Assembly (NCBI GenBank): GCA_947175545.1
Contig: CAMWNI010000013.1
Span: 1-64,000 of the forward strand
Direction of reading: 5' to 3'
From: an uncultured Porphyromonadaceae bacterium
Lineage (GTDB): Bacteria > Bacteroidota > Bacteroidia > Bacteroidales > Muribaculaceae
Length of the DNA stretch: 64,000 nucleotides
Positions within the stretch are counted from its first letter, which is position 1. Every line of letters begins with the position of its first letter. The translations under genes and the position numbers were made by a program. The notes under the pieces are model-generated. The model made no database searches, was not told the DNA's origin, and worked only from the letters and a program-made list of their open reading frames with translations. Of the stretch, positions 15,470 to 24,198 are shown in pieces.

Positions 15470-17666
15470 AATCGGCGGTCGAAGGCTGGCCAACCATCCA
15501 GACAACATCGCCGGCCTCGAACCGCAGCGAGGGCGTCAGGTCAATGAAATCACGGCCACGCTTAATAGCAACAACGAGCAGATGGTTCCGGCCACGCAGA
15601 TTGGCCTGAGCGAGAGTTTTCCCAATCAGAGGCGAACTTTCGGTCAGTTGAGTGTGGACAAACCCGACGTCCTCGCCATTTCCGCAGTCGTGACATTCCT
15701 CGGCTCCCGCCTCAACCAGAGGCATCACCTTGATAATGTTCTCTTCCGTGCCGATTATGCCGACCACGTCGCCCGGGAACAGCCGCTCGTCCGGACCCGG
15801 AACCGGAATGACGCGTCCGCCGCGCATGATCGAAGATATATTGATTCCGTACTTGCTGCCGACGTTGCTGATGCAGAGTCGGTCGCCAATAAACGGACAG
15901 TCATAGCCAACAGTGCCGAAGGCCATGTGCATATTGCTGACAAGGTTGTTATTTGCACCCGTACGCCGCAGTTCGCGCTCGTTAAGATTGTTAAGGAACT
16001 TACTCTCAATCCGGTTCAGACGATGACGCACATTGCGCGAGGCATAAATCGCCCACAGGATAAAGCCTGACACTCCGAACAACACACCGGCCCCGAGGCC
16101 GAAATGCACGCCGATTACATAAACGATAAATCCAACGCAAATCAGCAACCGGAAAACGCTCATGCACACCAGCGGAACGTCGAAACGCGCATTTGCACTG
16201 ACAAGACGCTCGCGTTCCCACTTTTTCGACGCCGGAAACGTCAGCGCCAGCAGGAAAGGCGACATGGCCGCAAGAGTCAGCAGGCTGCAAAGCAGACGGC
16301 CCCAGAACCCGGGCATGAAAACGCCGACAACCGGATGGACATACTGGCGGAAAATCAGGGCGATTGCAACAAGAACCACTCCATAAAGCACAATACGCCA
16401 GACATAGCGCTGAAGCACAGAGATCCAGAGCGAACGCACCTCAGAGGTGTTTGACGCGCTCTCCGAGTAACGGTCAACCAGATAGCGGAAACGCTTAGGC
16501 AAATGACGCTCGACGGTCCGATAGACCGGGTCGGACATCTTTATAAAGATTGGGGTCATGAACGTAGTGATTACAGAAACCGCCACGACTATCGGATAAA
16601 TCGTCGAATCCAGAACACCAAGGCTCATGCCGAGCGTCGCAATGATGAACGAGAACTCGCCGATTTGCGTCAGCGTGAAGCCGCACTGAATCGCAACCTC
16701 CAGCGTCTGGCCGGACAGCAGCATGCCCGTTATGCCTAAAAGATTCTTTCCGACTATGACAACCGCGGAAATCAACAGAATCGGCTGCCAGTATTCAATG
16801 ATTACCTGCGGATTGACCATCATTCCGACGGAAATGAAGAACACCGTGCCGAAAAGATTCTTCACCGGCGAAACAACATGCTCGATTCGCTCAGCAAAAT
16901 TCGTCCCGGCCAGAATGGACCCCATTACGAAGGCCCCGAGCGCGAGCGAGAATCCACACTCTACCGCACATACGGCCATGCCGAGACAGAGCGCCATAGA
17001 AACTACGAGCAATGTCTCATCATTCAGATAGCGGCGCACTGCGTTCAGCAGCGACGGCAACAGATATGTCCCGACAAGGAACCAAAGAATCAGGAAGAAG
17101 CCGAGTTTGGCAATCGAGAAGAGCATTTCGCCGCCTTCTACCTTGCCAACCGCCACCGACGACAGAATCACCATCATCAGCACAGCAAACAGATCCTCGA
17201 CAATTAGCACTCCGAAAACCTGCGAGGCAAAACGCTTATGGCGCATACCGAGGTCCGTCAGAGCCTTGATAATGATCGTTGTTGACGACATCGAAATCAT
17301 GCCGCCCAGGAAAATAGAATTGATGTTTGAAAAACCAAGCAGATGGCCAATACAGAAACCCGCACACATCATGCCTATAATGCTGACCAGACAGGTCACT
17401 ACGGCCGAACTGCCACAACTGAGCAGCTTTTTGAAACTGAATTCCAATCCAAGCGAAAACAGCAGCACGACAATGCCGATTTCTGCCCAGAAATCAATAT
17501 TATCCGCATGGGCCAGCGAAGGCAACGGCTCGAAATTCGGCGACGCCAGAAAACCGGCGACAATATATCCGAGAACAACGGGCTGCTTAATCCATTTGAA
17601 AAGCAGCGAAACAATGGCTCCAAGGACCAGAATATAGGCCAGGTCCAGAATGAGAGACTCAATCAT
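15459..17666 (-). CDS. Kef-type cation:proton antiporter with two TrkA-C domains
   Basis: 735 residues. Residues 1-390 are a CPA2 transporter core (LGYIVAGFLASPNF, AEIGIVVLLFSLGLEF). A second membrane region (about 415-545) is followed by two TrkA-C domains (VGSKYGINISSIMRGGRVIPVPGPDERLFPGDVVGIIG and ESSPLIGKTLAQANLRGRNHLLVVAIKRG). A nucleotide-binding TrkA-N domain is absent, so gating would be by a ligand of the TrkA-C pair. It is the last gene of a tightly packed run, 1 bp after MgtC. Confidence 0.88.
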   Translation of the reverse strand: MIESLILDLAYILVLGAIVSLLFKWIKQPVVLGYIVAGFLASPNFEPLPSLAHADNIDFWAEIGIVVLLFSLGLEFSFKKLLSCGSSAVVTCLVSIIGMMCAGFCIGHLLGFSNINSIFLGGMISMSSTTIIIKALTDLGMRHKRFASQVFGVLIVEDLFAVLMMVILSSVAVGKVEGGEMLFSIAKLGFFLILWFLVGTYLLPSLLNAVRRYLNDETLLVVSMALCLGMAVCAVECGFSLALGAFVMGSILAGTNFAERIEHVVSPVKNLFGTVFFISVGMMVNPQVIIEYWQPILLISAVVIVGKNLLGITGMLLSGQTLEVAIQCGFTLTQIGEFSFIIATLGMSLGVLDSTIYPIVVAVSVITTFMTPIFIKMSDPVYRTVERHLPKRFRYLVDRYSESASNTSEVRSLWISVLQRYVWRIVLYGVVLVAIALIFRQYVHPVVGVFMPGFWGRLLCSLLTLAAMSPFLLALTFPASKKWERERLVSANARFDVPLVCMSVFRLLICVGFIVYVIGVHFGLGAGVLFGVSGFILWAIYASRNVRHRLNRIESKFLNNLNERELRRTGANNNLVSNMHMAFGTVGYDCPFIGDRLCISNVGSKYGINISSIMRGGRVIPVPGPDERLFPGDVVGIIGTEENIIKVMPLVEAGAEECHDCGNGEDVGFVHTQLTESSPLIGKTLAQANLRGRNHLLVVAIKRGRDFIDLTPSLRFEAGDVVWMVGQPSTADSIA

Positions 17667-17667
17667 G

Positions 17668-18390
17668 TCAGGACAGTTGGTTGCTAAGGGTTATAGATTC
17701 AGTCGGACCAATTGCCGAAAGCTCCTCGAAAAGTTTAATATGGTTGGTTGTTTCCTTCAGCAGGACAACCAGATTCATACGCGTCACACGCGACGTATAG
17801 TCATAGTCGACATACGTCTGCACAAGCATGGCCCCGTGCGAACGAAGAACTGCTTCGTAGGCCGACATATCCGTGCATATTTCTCCAACTTTAAGGCGGA
17901 TAATGCGCGACTCCGACCCTACGTAATGCTTGTGTTCAATGCTTTCAAGCTTTACAAGGATGAAAAGTATCAGCAAAGTTGCGAAAATCGAAATAACATA
18001 CATCCCCACTCCGACCGCCAGGCCGATTATCGACGCCATCCAGATTCCGGCGGCAGTCGTCAGACCGCGGACCGAGCCTTTCATCTGAATAATTGCGCCC
18101 GCGCCGAGAAAACCGACACCCGTAATGACCTGGGCAGCAATTCGACCCGGATCGCCATTCTTCAGCCCGATGTACTCCTGACAGACGTAGATGCTGACAA
18201 GCATCGCAAGGGTTGACCCGAGCGCAATCAGCGAGAACGTGCGCAACCCTGCCGGCTGGCCCTTGCGCTTGCGCTCAAAACCGATGCTCGCGCCAAGGAC
18301 CATGCTCAGACAGAGTTTGAACAAAGCCTGCGACAGGGAAACCTCCGCCGCAGACAATTGTTGAAAGATTATTTCAATATTTTCTATCAC
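17668..18390 (-). CDS. MgtC/SapB family membrane protein with ACT-like tail
   Basis: 240 residues. The N-terminal half has the MgtC signature: LSMVLGASIGFERKRKGQPAGLRTFSLIALGSTLAMLVS and GVGFLGAGAIIQMKGSVRGLTTAAGIWMASIIGLAVG, with about five membrane spans. The C-terminal 85 residues look like the soluble ACT-like domain of MgtC. It is linked to magnesium limitation and acid or ATPase control in other bacteria; its role here is unknown. It overlaps the upstream gene by 4 nt. Confidence 0.9.
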   Translation of the reverse strand: MIENIEIIFQQLSAAEVSLSQALFKLCLSMVLGASIGFERKRKGQPAGLRTFSLIALGSTLAMLVSIYVCQEYIGLKNGDPGRIAAQVITGVGFLGAGAIIQMKGSVRGLTTAAGIWMASIIGLAVGVGMYVISIFATLLILFILVKLESIEHKHYVGSESRIIRLKVGEICTDMSAYEAVLRSHGAMLVQTYVDYDYTSRVTRMNLVVLLKETTNHIKLFEELSAIGPTESITLSNQLS

Positions 18391-19292
18391 TTCTTCATTT
18401 CAAAATTGCGGGATGCGAGACGATAGTTATCGGCAAACAGTTCAACACGATAGCTGCCGGGGTTCAGAGTTGCGTTGACATCCCAGTAGATTTTCACGCC
18501 TGCGATTTCCTGCCCCTCATACTCAATGACCTTTTGGGCCGAGGCCTCGAGATTAGCCCCCTCAAACGTAAAGTGAATTCCATTGCCGCTGAGAAGGTTG
18601 CCTTCGGGCGAGGTGATTCGCAGATAGATTGTCTTCTTACCGACCGGAGTCGAATTGTTCTGCGGAACGGTAAATGTCACCATCAGCTGCTTCGCCTTCG
18701 TAATGTTCTTCTCCGTCTTGCCGTTACCCTTCAGGGCGGTCAGGCTGACAGAACTAACGTTCAGCTTCTCGGCAAGCACCATACGCTCTGAAAGCGCCTT
18801 ATTTTCCTTGGCGGTTGACTGCACCTGGGTTGTCAGCTGCGTGTTCTGCCGCTCAAGGGTCTGATTCTGCCGGCGCAGTTCCTCGTTCTGCTGGTTGAGT
18901 TCGTTAATCTGCTCGACATAGTGACGCATAATCTTCTTCAGAGAGGCAATCTCGGCCTGCAACTGGGCGATGCGCTCCTGCGAGAGCTTGTCGCGACGCT
19001 TCAATTCCTGGCGAAGCTCTTCAACCTTGTTCTTCGCAGCCTCATATTCCGCTCTGATTGAGTCGTTGTTGAAGAGAATCATCTGACCCTCATGCTGCTC
19101 GAAACTGGCCGAAAGTTCATCATACTCGTTGGTCAGCTGTAACTGTTCGTTCATAAGCTGCAACTCGGCAATCTGCTGCGTAGCCTCCTGTGTTGCCTGA
19201 TTCTGGCGCACAAGGAGCCAGACCAGACAACCGAGGATTACGCCTACGACAAGAATCGCAACGGCTATTATCCGCTTAGGTTTCGTTTCCAT
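18387..19292 (-). CDS. Membrane-anchored coiled-coil protein with C-terminal beta domain
   Basis: 301 residues. One membrane helix (about 9-29, IAVAILVVGVILGCLVWLLV), then a long Gln/Glu-rich coiled coil (about 35-175), then a beta-rich domain (180-301) with phrases such as TVPVGKKTIYLRITSPEGNLL-like segments and NPGSYRVELFADNYRLASRNFEMKK. This architecture is common in uncharacterised Bacteroidales envelope proteins. It is packed between fumarase (12 bp) and mgtC (4-nt overlap). No function assigned. Confidence 0.75.
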   Translation of the reverse strand: METKPKRIIAVAILVVGVILGCLVWLLVRQNQATQEATQQIAELQLMNEQLQLTNEYDELSASFEQHEGQMILFNNDSIRAEYEAAKNKVEELRQELKRRDKLSQERIAQLQAEIASLKKIMRHYVEQINELNQQNEELRRQNQTLERQNTQLTTQVQSTAKENKALSERMVLAEKLNVSSVSLTALKGNGKTEKNITKAKQLMVTFTVPQNNSTPVGKKTIYLRITSPEGNLLSGNGIHFTFEGANLEASAQKVIEYEGQEIAGVKIYWDVNATLNPGSYRVELFADNYRLASRNFEMKK

Positions 19293-19304
19293 AACGCGCG
19301 CGTC

Positions 19305-20951
19305 TTACTTAGCAACGGGACATCCGGCGCACTTTGCCTGAATCTCGGTAAAGAAGTCGTTGCCCTTGTCATCAACGAGGATAAACGCAGGGAAGTCCTC
19401 CACCTCGATTTTCCAGATAGCCTCCATGCCGAGTTCGGGATACTCGAGCAGTTCAACCTTCTTGATTGAGTTTGCCGCCAGAATGGCCGCAGGGCCGCCG
19501 ATCGAGCCAAGATAGAATCCGCCATGTTTCTGACATGCGTCAGTCACCTGCTTCGAGCGGTTGCCCTTCGCAATCATAATCATTGAGCCGCCGGCGTCCT
19601 GGAACTGGTCGACATATGAGTCCATTCGGCCGGCCGTGGTCGGGCCGAACGATCCGCTTGCCATTCCCTTCGGGGTCTTTGCCGGACCGGCATAATATAT
19701 CGGATGCTTTTTCAGATATTCAGGCATCGGCTCGCCCTTGTCCAGGCGCTCCTTAATCTTGGCGTGGGCAATGTCACGGCCAACGATAATCGTGCCGTTG
19801 AGGCTAAGACGGGTGCTGACGGGATACTTTGACAGTTCCTTGAGAACCTCTTCCATCGGACGGTTGAGATCAATCTTCACAACTTCGCCCTCGCCTGCAT
19901 TGCGAAGCTCTGCCGGAATCAGTTCGCCGGGATTTGCGTCAAGTTTTTCAATCCAAAGGCCTTCGCGGTTAATCTTGGCCTTGATGTTGCGGTCAGCCGA
20001 GCAGCTGACACCCATGCCGATGGGGCAGGATGCACCGTGACGCGGCAAACGAATCACGCGGATGTCGTGAGCAAAGTATTTACCTCCGAACTGCGCGCCC
20101 AGACCAATTTGCTCCGAAGCCTTTTTGAGTTCCTTTTCAAGTTCGATATCGCGGAAGGCATGGCCCAGTTCGTTGCCCTTAGTGGGCAGATTGTCAAGAT
20201 ACTTGACCGAAGCCTTCTTGACCACTTCAAGATTCTTCTCGGCCGATGTGCCACCGATAACGAATGCGATATGATAAGGAGGACACGCGGCAGTGCCGAG
20301 GGTCTTCATTTTCTCAACGAGGAACGGAACGAGCTTCTGCGGGGTGATGATGGCCTTGGTTTCCTGATAGAGATATGTTTTGTTGGCCGAGCCGCCACCC
20401 TTGGCAACGAACAGGAATTCATATTCGTCTCCTTCTCCGGCGTGAATGTCAATCTGAGCGGGCAGGTTGCAGCCGGTATTCACCTCGTCATACATTGTCA
20501 GAGGGGCATTCTGGCTGTAACGCAGGTTGTTCTCTGTATATGTCTGGTAGACGCCGAGCGAGATTTTCTCCTCGTCGTTGCAGCCGGTCCAAACTTGCTG
20601 GCCTTTGTGGGCGTGGCAGATTGCCGTACCGGTATCCTGACAGAAAGGAAGCTGACCTTTGGCGGCGATTTCAGCGTTGCGGAGCATGGTCAGAGCAACA
20701 AACTTGTCATTTTCGCTGGCCTCGGGGTCATGCAGAATCTTTGCAACCATCTCATTGTGTTCACGACGCAGCATAAAGGCATTGTCGTGAGTTGCCTGGC
20801 GGGTCAGGACGGTCAGCGCTTCGGGGTCAACCACAAGCATTTCATGTCCGTTCCAGTTTTCAACCTTCACATAGTCAGAGGTCAGAAGATAATACTCAGT
20901 TGTGTCGGGGCCGAGGGGAAACATCGGCTGATATTTGAATGGCTTGTTCAT
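19305..20951 (-). CDS. Class I iron-sulfur fumarate hydratase
   Basis: 548 residues from [14 protein letters not shown], normal for the FumA/FumB class, which interconverts fumarate and malate with a 4Fe-4S cluster. Cluster-ligand cysteines are likely in [19 protein letters not shown] and the later [15 protein letters not shown] region. The C-terminal domain has [15 protein letters not shown] and the end CAGCPVAK. An upstream ATG (21008) is rejected because the -7 element TATTTTTG lies at 20978-20985. It serves the reductive branch to succinate used by Bacteroidales. Confidence 0.93.
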   Translation of the reverse strand: MNKPFKYQPMFPLGPDTTEYYLLTSDYVKVENWNGHEMLVVDPEALTVLTRQATHDNAFMLRREHNEMVAKILHDPEASENDKFVALTMLRNAEIAAKGQLPFCQDTGTAICHAHKGQQVWTGCNDEEKISLGVYQTYTENNLRYSQNAPLTMYDEVNTGCNLPAQIDIHAGEGDEYEFLFVAKGGGSANKTYLYQETKAIITPQKLVPFLVEKMKTLGTAACPPYHIAFVIGGTSAEKNLEVVKKASVKYLDNLPTKGNELGHAFRDIELEKELKKASEQIGLGAQFGGKYFAHDIRVIRLPRHGASCPIGMGVSCSADRNIKAKINREGLWIEKLDANPGELIPAELRNAGEGEVVKIDLNRPMEEVLKELSKYPVSTRLSLNGTIIVGRDIAHAKIKERLDKGEPMPEYLKKHPIYYAGPAKTPKGMASGSFGPTTAGRMDSYVDQFQDAGGSMIMIAKGNRSKQVTDACQKHGGFYLGSIGGPAAILAANSIKKVELLEYPELGMEAIWKIEVEDFPAFILVDDKGNDFFTEIQAKCAGCPVAK

Positions 20952-20977
20952 AGTGAGTGAATTTTGATTTCTTAGCG

Positions 20978-20985
20978 CAAAAATA
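20978..20985 (-). promoter_or_regulatory. -7 promoter element of the fumarase gene
   Basis: TATTTTTG on the minus strand; implied leader about 20-25 nt. Confidence 0.55.
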
Positions 20986-21013
20986 CTCAAAATTTCCGAA
21001 ACCAACAAAAATA

Positions 21014-21460
21014 TTATACTCTCAGGCGCCCGAGGCTAATATCAGGGCTTTTCGGCTTTAGTCGCTGTTGGCGCCGCCGCTCGCTTCTCGTCATCATGCG
21101 CGAAACTATTGGCGCCGCGGCAGTGTCTGCATGATTCACTTCTTCCGCCAAATCCTCCGAAATTTCAACAACATCTCCCCCGGACGGCACACTCTCGGGG
21201 GCCGGCTTGCGGCTACCCTCTCGCGAAATATTCCCATCCCGGTCAATTTCAAAGAGATTGAAGTCATTAAGGACTGAGCGAACCATGTCAAGATCGGCAT
21301 GGAGTTCATAGGCGATGCGACGGATATCATCCACGGAGCGGAACGATCTGCGCTCGCCAAGATACTCGACTAACATGACATAGATGCCATAGCCGGCTGC
21401 GCCGTGAGCAATAAGTAAATCAATAATACGGGGATCCTTGCGTGATGCGATTTTTTTCAT
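21014..21460 (-). CDS. DUF4373-like (Lin1244/Lin1753-like) protein
   Basis: 148 residues from [16 protein letters not shown]. The N-terminus [26 protein letters not shown] resembles the Lin1244/Lin1753 or DUF4373 domain found in phage and Bacteroidetes proteins. The rest is a polar, disordered tail ending in basic residues ([13 protein letters not shown]). A -7 element at 21506-21513 (TAATTTTG, minus strand) rules out the upstream ATG. Function unknown; a DNA-binding role is possible. Confidence 0.6.
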   Translation of the reverse strand: MKKIASRKDPRIIDLLIAHGAAGYGIYVMLVEYLGERRSFRSVDDIRRIAYELHADLDMVRSVLNDFNLFEIDRDGNISREGSRKPAPESVPSGGDVVEISEDLAEEVNHADTAAAPIVSRMMTRSERRRQQRLKPKSPDISLGRLRV

Positions 21461-21661
21461 AGCCAATGAGGTTTTAAAAAGTATTAAGTTATGTTTTTTC
21501 GTTGGCAAAATTACAACAATTCTTTTAAGTACGCAAATTTTATTGCAATATTTTATAAATTATTAGTCGAATTTCCTCCTTTTCAAAAATTATATTCTTG
21601 AGAATAAATCTTTTTTTAAGATTTTCCGTCATAATAACAAACCAATGATAAAAATAACAAT

Positions 21662-22138
21662 ATGAATCATCAACAACTACTCGATACACTCCGCCAAGAA
21701 AAAGAAAGGCTTTTTCAATATGCGAGCTATCGACTGCCGACAACACAAGATGCGGAAGATGCCCTGCAGGATCTTTATATTTCAATGACCGACAAACAAA
21801 GAGAAATCTCTTTAGACAATCCAAAGCCTTACATTTATAGAGCGTTATCGAATATTTGTGTTGATAGATTACGCAAAATGCGCTATTTCGAATCACTTGA
21901 AAGCAACACTTCTATTACAGAACCTGAAAATTTTGATGAAGAATTCAAAATAATCAATTCCTTGATTTCTCTGCTTCCGAAAGAGCAGTCTGAAATCATC
22001 AGACTTCACCTCCATTGCGCAATGACGTTTGCCGAAGTTGCGGAGATTACGGCATTGCCGGTAGCCACCGTGAAATCAAGATTCCGTTACGGCATTGCCC
22101 ACCTGAGAGACGAACTTAAACGACTGGACATTTTATAA
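21662..22138 (+). CDS. ECF-type RNA polymerase sigma factor
   Basis: 158 residues. Region 2 is YRLPTTQDAEDALQDLYISM with KPYIYRALSNICVDRLRK. Region 4 is LPKEQSEIIRLHLHCAMTFAEVAEITALPVATVKSRFRYGIAHLRDEL, a standard HTH. It lies 11 bp upstream of a membrane-anchored partner, as sigma/anti-sigma pairs do. I could not see its own target promoter with confidence. Confidence 0.92.
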   Translation: MNHQQLLDTLRQEKERLFQYASYRLPTTQDAEDALQDLYISMTDKQREISLDNPKPYIYRALSNICVDRLRKMRYFESLESNTSITEPENFDEEFKIINSLISLLPKEQSEIIRLHLHCAMTFAEVAEITALPVATVKSRFRYGIAHLRDELKRLDIL

Positions 22139-22149
22139 CCGATTTTATT

Positions 22150-22854
22150 ATGGAAAAACAAGATTTTGAAAAAGTAACAGACTTACTGACGCCTAAATTT
22201 CGTAAAACCAGCGACTTTGACTTCAGAAAACGCGCAAAAAGCAATCGTCGGCTCTGGTGGAGAATCAGCAGTGCCGCAGCTATACTCGCTGTGATACTGA
22301 CAACGACACTCAGCAACAGAAATACTGTACGCGCTGAAGAAATAGTTAAACAGTCTATCGAAAACATAAATGCTGAAAATTCTTACAGAGTGGAATTTTA
22401 TGTAATAGGACGATTGGACTCTATTAAAAACCATCTGGACCTGAGCCGGGGGGGAGAGGAAATAAACGGCACTCTATACGTACTGAACGATAACGGGACT
22501 GAGATTGACATAGTTGAGGTTGACGGTTTCACTGAAATATATGACGGAAAATCCTATAAATTATTAAAGAATGATTCGATTATCGTCAGTCAACCCCGCT
22601 CAAACTCACTAAAACTACTTGATTTGTTCAAACTTGATTCCATAAACAAGGAATTCTCAAAGTTCATCATAACAACGAACGGAGATTCCGTAAAGATAGC
22701 CCACCGAAAAAACGAAGTAACAATGCATGGTGTTTTCTCAAAAAAAACGAATCAAATAATCGAAGCATATGTAACCGGTCATGGCGGAAAAAAAACACTT
22801 GGCACCAGACATATTGAATATGGCGCAAAAATCCCCGAAAAATACTTCGAATAA
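22150..22854 (+). CDS. Single-pass membrane protein, putative anti-sigma partner
   Basis: 234 residues. An N-terminal cytoplasmic stretch (about 1-33) is basic, followed by one membrane helix (about 36-52, SSAAAILAVILTTTL) and a large extracytoplasmic part with repeats of strand-like sequence (RVEFYVIGRLDS, NGTLYVLNDNGTEIDIVEVDGFTEIYDGKSYKLL). There is no zinc anti-sigma motif (HxxxCxxC). The periplasmic part looks like a lipoprotein-carrier-type beta fold (LolA/YcnI/MucB style), by pattern only. Its operon position after the sigma gene makes it the likely regulator. Confidence 0.6.
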   Translation: MEKQDFEKVTDLLTPKFRKTSDFDFRKRAKSNRRLWWRISSAAAILAVILTTTLSNRNTVRAEEIVKQSIENINAENSYRVEFYVIGRLDSIKNHLDLSRGGEEINGTLYVLNDNGTEIDIVEVDGFTEIYDGKSYKLLKNDSIIVSQPRSNSLKLLDLFKLDSINKEFSKFIITTNGDSVKIAHRKNEVTMHGVFSKKTNQIIEAYVTGHGGKKTLGTRHIEYGAKIPEKYFE

Positions 22855-22875
22855 GACTCATAGAACTCATCAAAA

Positions 22876-22914
22876 ACGGGGCTTGCCTGACGCTCTTTTG
22901 TCAGGCATGCCCCG
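22876..22914 (-). terminator. Strong intrinsic terminator after the MscS gene
   Basis: A 16-bp stem with one mismatch (22876-22891 with 22899-22914) and a 7-nt loop. On the minus strand it is followed by five T residues. It lies between convergent genes and may slow transcription from both sides. Confidence 0.85.
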
Positions 22915-22951
22915 TAAGAGTTGTATGACCCCGGTCATTAGCAGTTCATAA

Positions 22952-24100
22952 TTATGCCTTCACGGGATAATTATAGACAGTCAGTCCGAACTGAGAGGCT
23001 CCGGCTATGACATGTTCCATCACCTCGCTCTGAATAGCTTCATAATCAGGCCATACGGTAGTATTGGTGAAACAATAGAGCTGCATCGGTATGCCGGCGG
23101 CCTCCTGAGCCATCAGGCGCACCATAATCAGCGAATTGCCCTCGCCTGAATGGTCAAGATGCGGATTCTTATTAAGATAGTCCAGACACCATTTGCGAAA
23201 CTCCGTAAGGTTAGTCGTGTCAGGGGTTTTCTCGTCTGCAACAATTGTCGTCGCATCAATGAGGATATTGCGCGAAATCAGTCTGATGCCCGATTGGCTC
23301 ATGCCTCGCCAGTTCTTGAACGCATTGGCTATCAAAGAATAAGGCGGCAGATAAATCATCGTATTATCAAAGTTCTGAACCTTCACGACTGAAATGTTGA
23401 CGTCAACGACAACTCCGTCGGCCGGCGTATCAGGCACTGTAATCCAGTCACCCACGCGAACCATATCGTTATTGCTGAGCTGAATTCCTGCAACGAAACC
23501 GAGAATCGTGTCCTTGAAGACGAACATCATCGCCGCGACAATCGCACCGAGTCCGGTCAGAAGCATTGCCGGCGATTTGTCAATCAATATGCTTACTGAT
23601 ATGATGGCAACTACGCCCCAGGTTATACCGAGACCGAGGTCATAGATTCCTCTCATCGGCAGTTTACGGGTGTTGGCGCTTTTGTCATATCTCACCCACA
23701 TGAACTTCAGTACGGCACAAACGCCATAGCCGAAGCAGGCCACAAACCAAATCAGGACCACTCGGTTTATCCACGTGTGCCAGACTGCATTATTATCGAA
23801 CGCAAACGGGAGAAACCCGAGCAACACAAGGGGAGGAATCACGCGACTGCACTTTGTCATTGTCCGCTGGCGGAGCAGATCATTGCCCCACTCGCTGTTC
23901 TTCCGGCGCACTATATGACGAAGAATCCAAACAACAATTGTCTGCAACAACCACCCCACTCCAACAGCGATTATAAGAATCACCGCGAAGTAGATAATTT
24001 CTTCAATCATACGGGAATTTGTGATTCCAACCCGGCCGAGAGTCGAGTCAATGGCGCCGACAAGCCATTTGGCAATTGCGTGTTGGGGTATCATAGTCAT
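22952..24100 (-). CDS. MscS-family mechanosensitive channel, YbdG-like
   Basis: 382 residues. Several N-terminal helices, then the MscS pore and beta domain: LLTGLGAIVAAMMFVFKDTILGFVAGIQLSNNDMVRVGDWITVP. The segment SVVKVQNFDNTMIYLPPYSLIANAFKNWRGMSQSG matches the YbdG subgroup (KVQNFDKT…FKNWRGMSESG). It is an osmotic-downshock release channel of the inner membrane. Its own terminator follows at 22876-22914. Confidence 0.88.
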   Translation of the reverse strand: MTMIPQHAIAKWLVGAIDSTLGRVGITNSRMIEEIIYFAVILIIAVGVGWLLQTIVVWILRHIVRRKNSEWGNDLLRQRTMTKCSRVIPPLVLLGFLPFAFDNNAVWHTWINRVVLIWFVACFGYGVCAVLKFMWVRYDKSANTRKLPMRGIYDLGLGITWGVVAIISVSILIDKSPAMLLTGLGAIVAAMMFVFKDTILGFVAGIQLSNNDMVRVGDWITVPDTPADGVVVDVNISVVKVQNFDNTMIYLPPYSLIANAFKNWRGMSQSGIRLISRNILIDATTIVADEKTPDTTNLTEFRKWCLDYLNKNPHLDHSGEGNSLIMVRLMAQEAAGIPMQLYCFTNTTVWPDYEAIQSEVMEHVIAGASQFGLTVYNYPVKA

Positions 24101-24132
24101 AGTGTAAAACGTGTTTTTTATACTATAACAAA

Positions 24133-24163
24133 CCGCCGCCGCGAAAAGATTTCGCGACGGCGG
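24133..24163 (-). terminator. Hairpin terminator after the Omp28-like gene
   Basis: 14-bp arms with one mismatch (24133-24146 and 24150-24163) pair CCGCCG-CGCGAAA with its complement. On the minus strand a short TTTG follows. It separates the secreted-protein run from the MscS gene. Confidence 0.65.
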
Positions 24164-24198
24164 GATTTTCTGTCGGATTTCAGTTAATCAGAAACGCA

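Noticed and set aside
20037-20960. 307-codon open frame opposite the fumarase
   Set aside because: Fumarase is unmistakable on the other strand and the antisense product has no family features.
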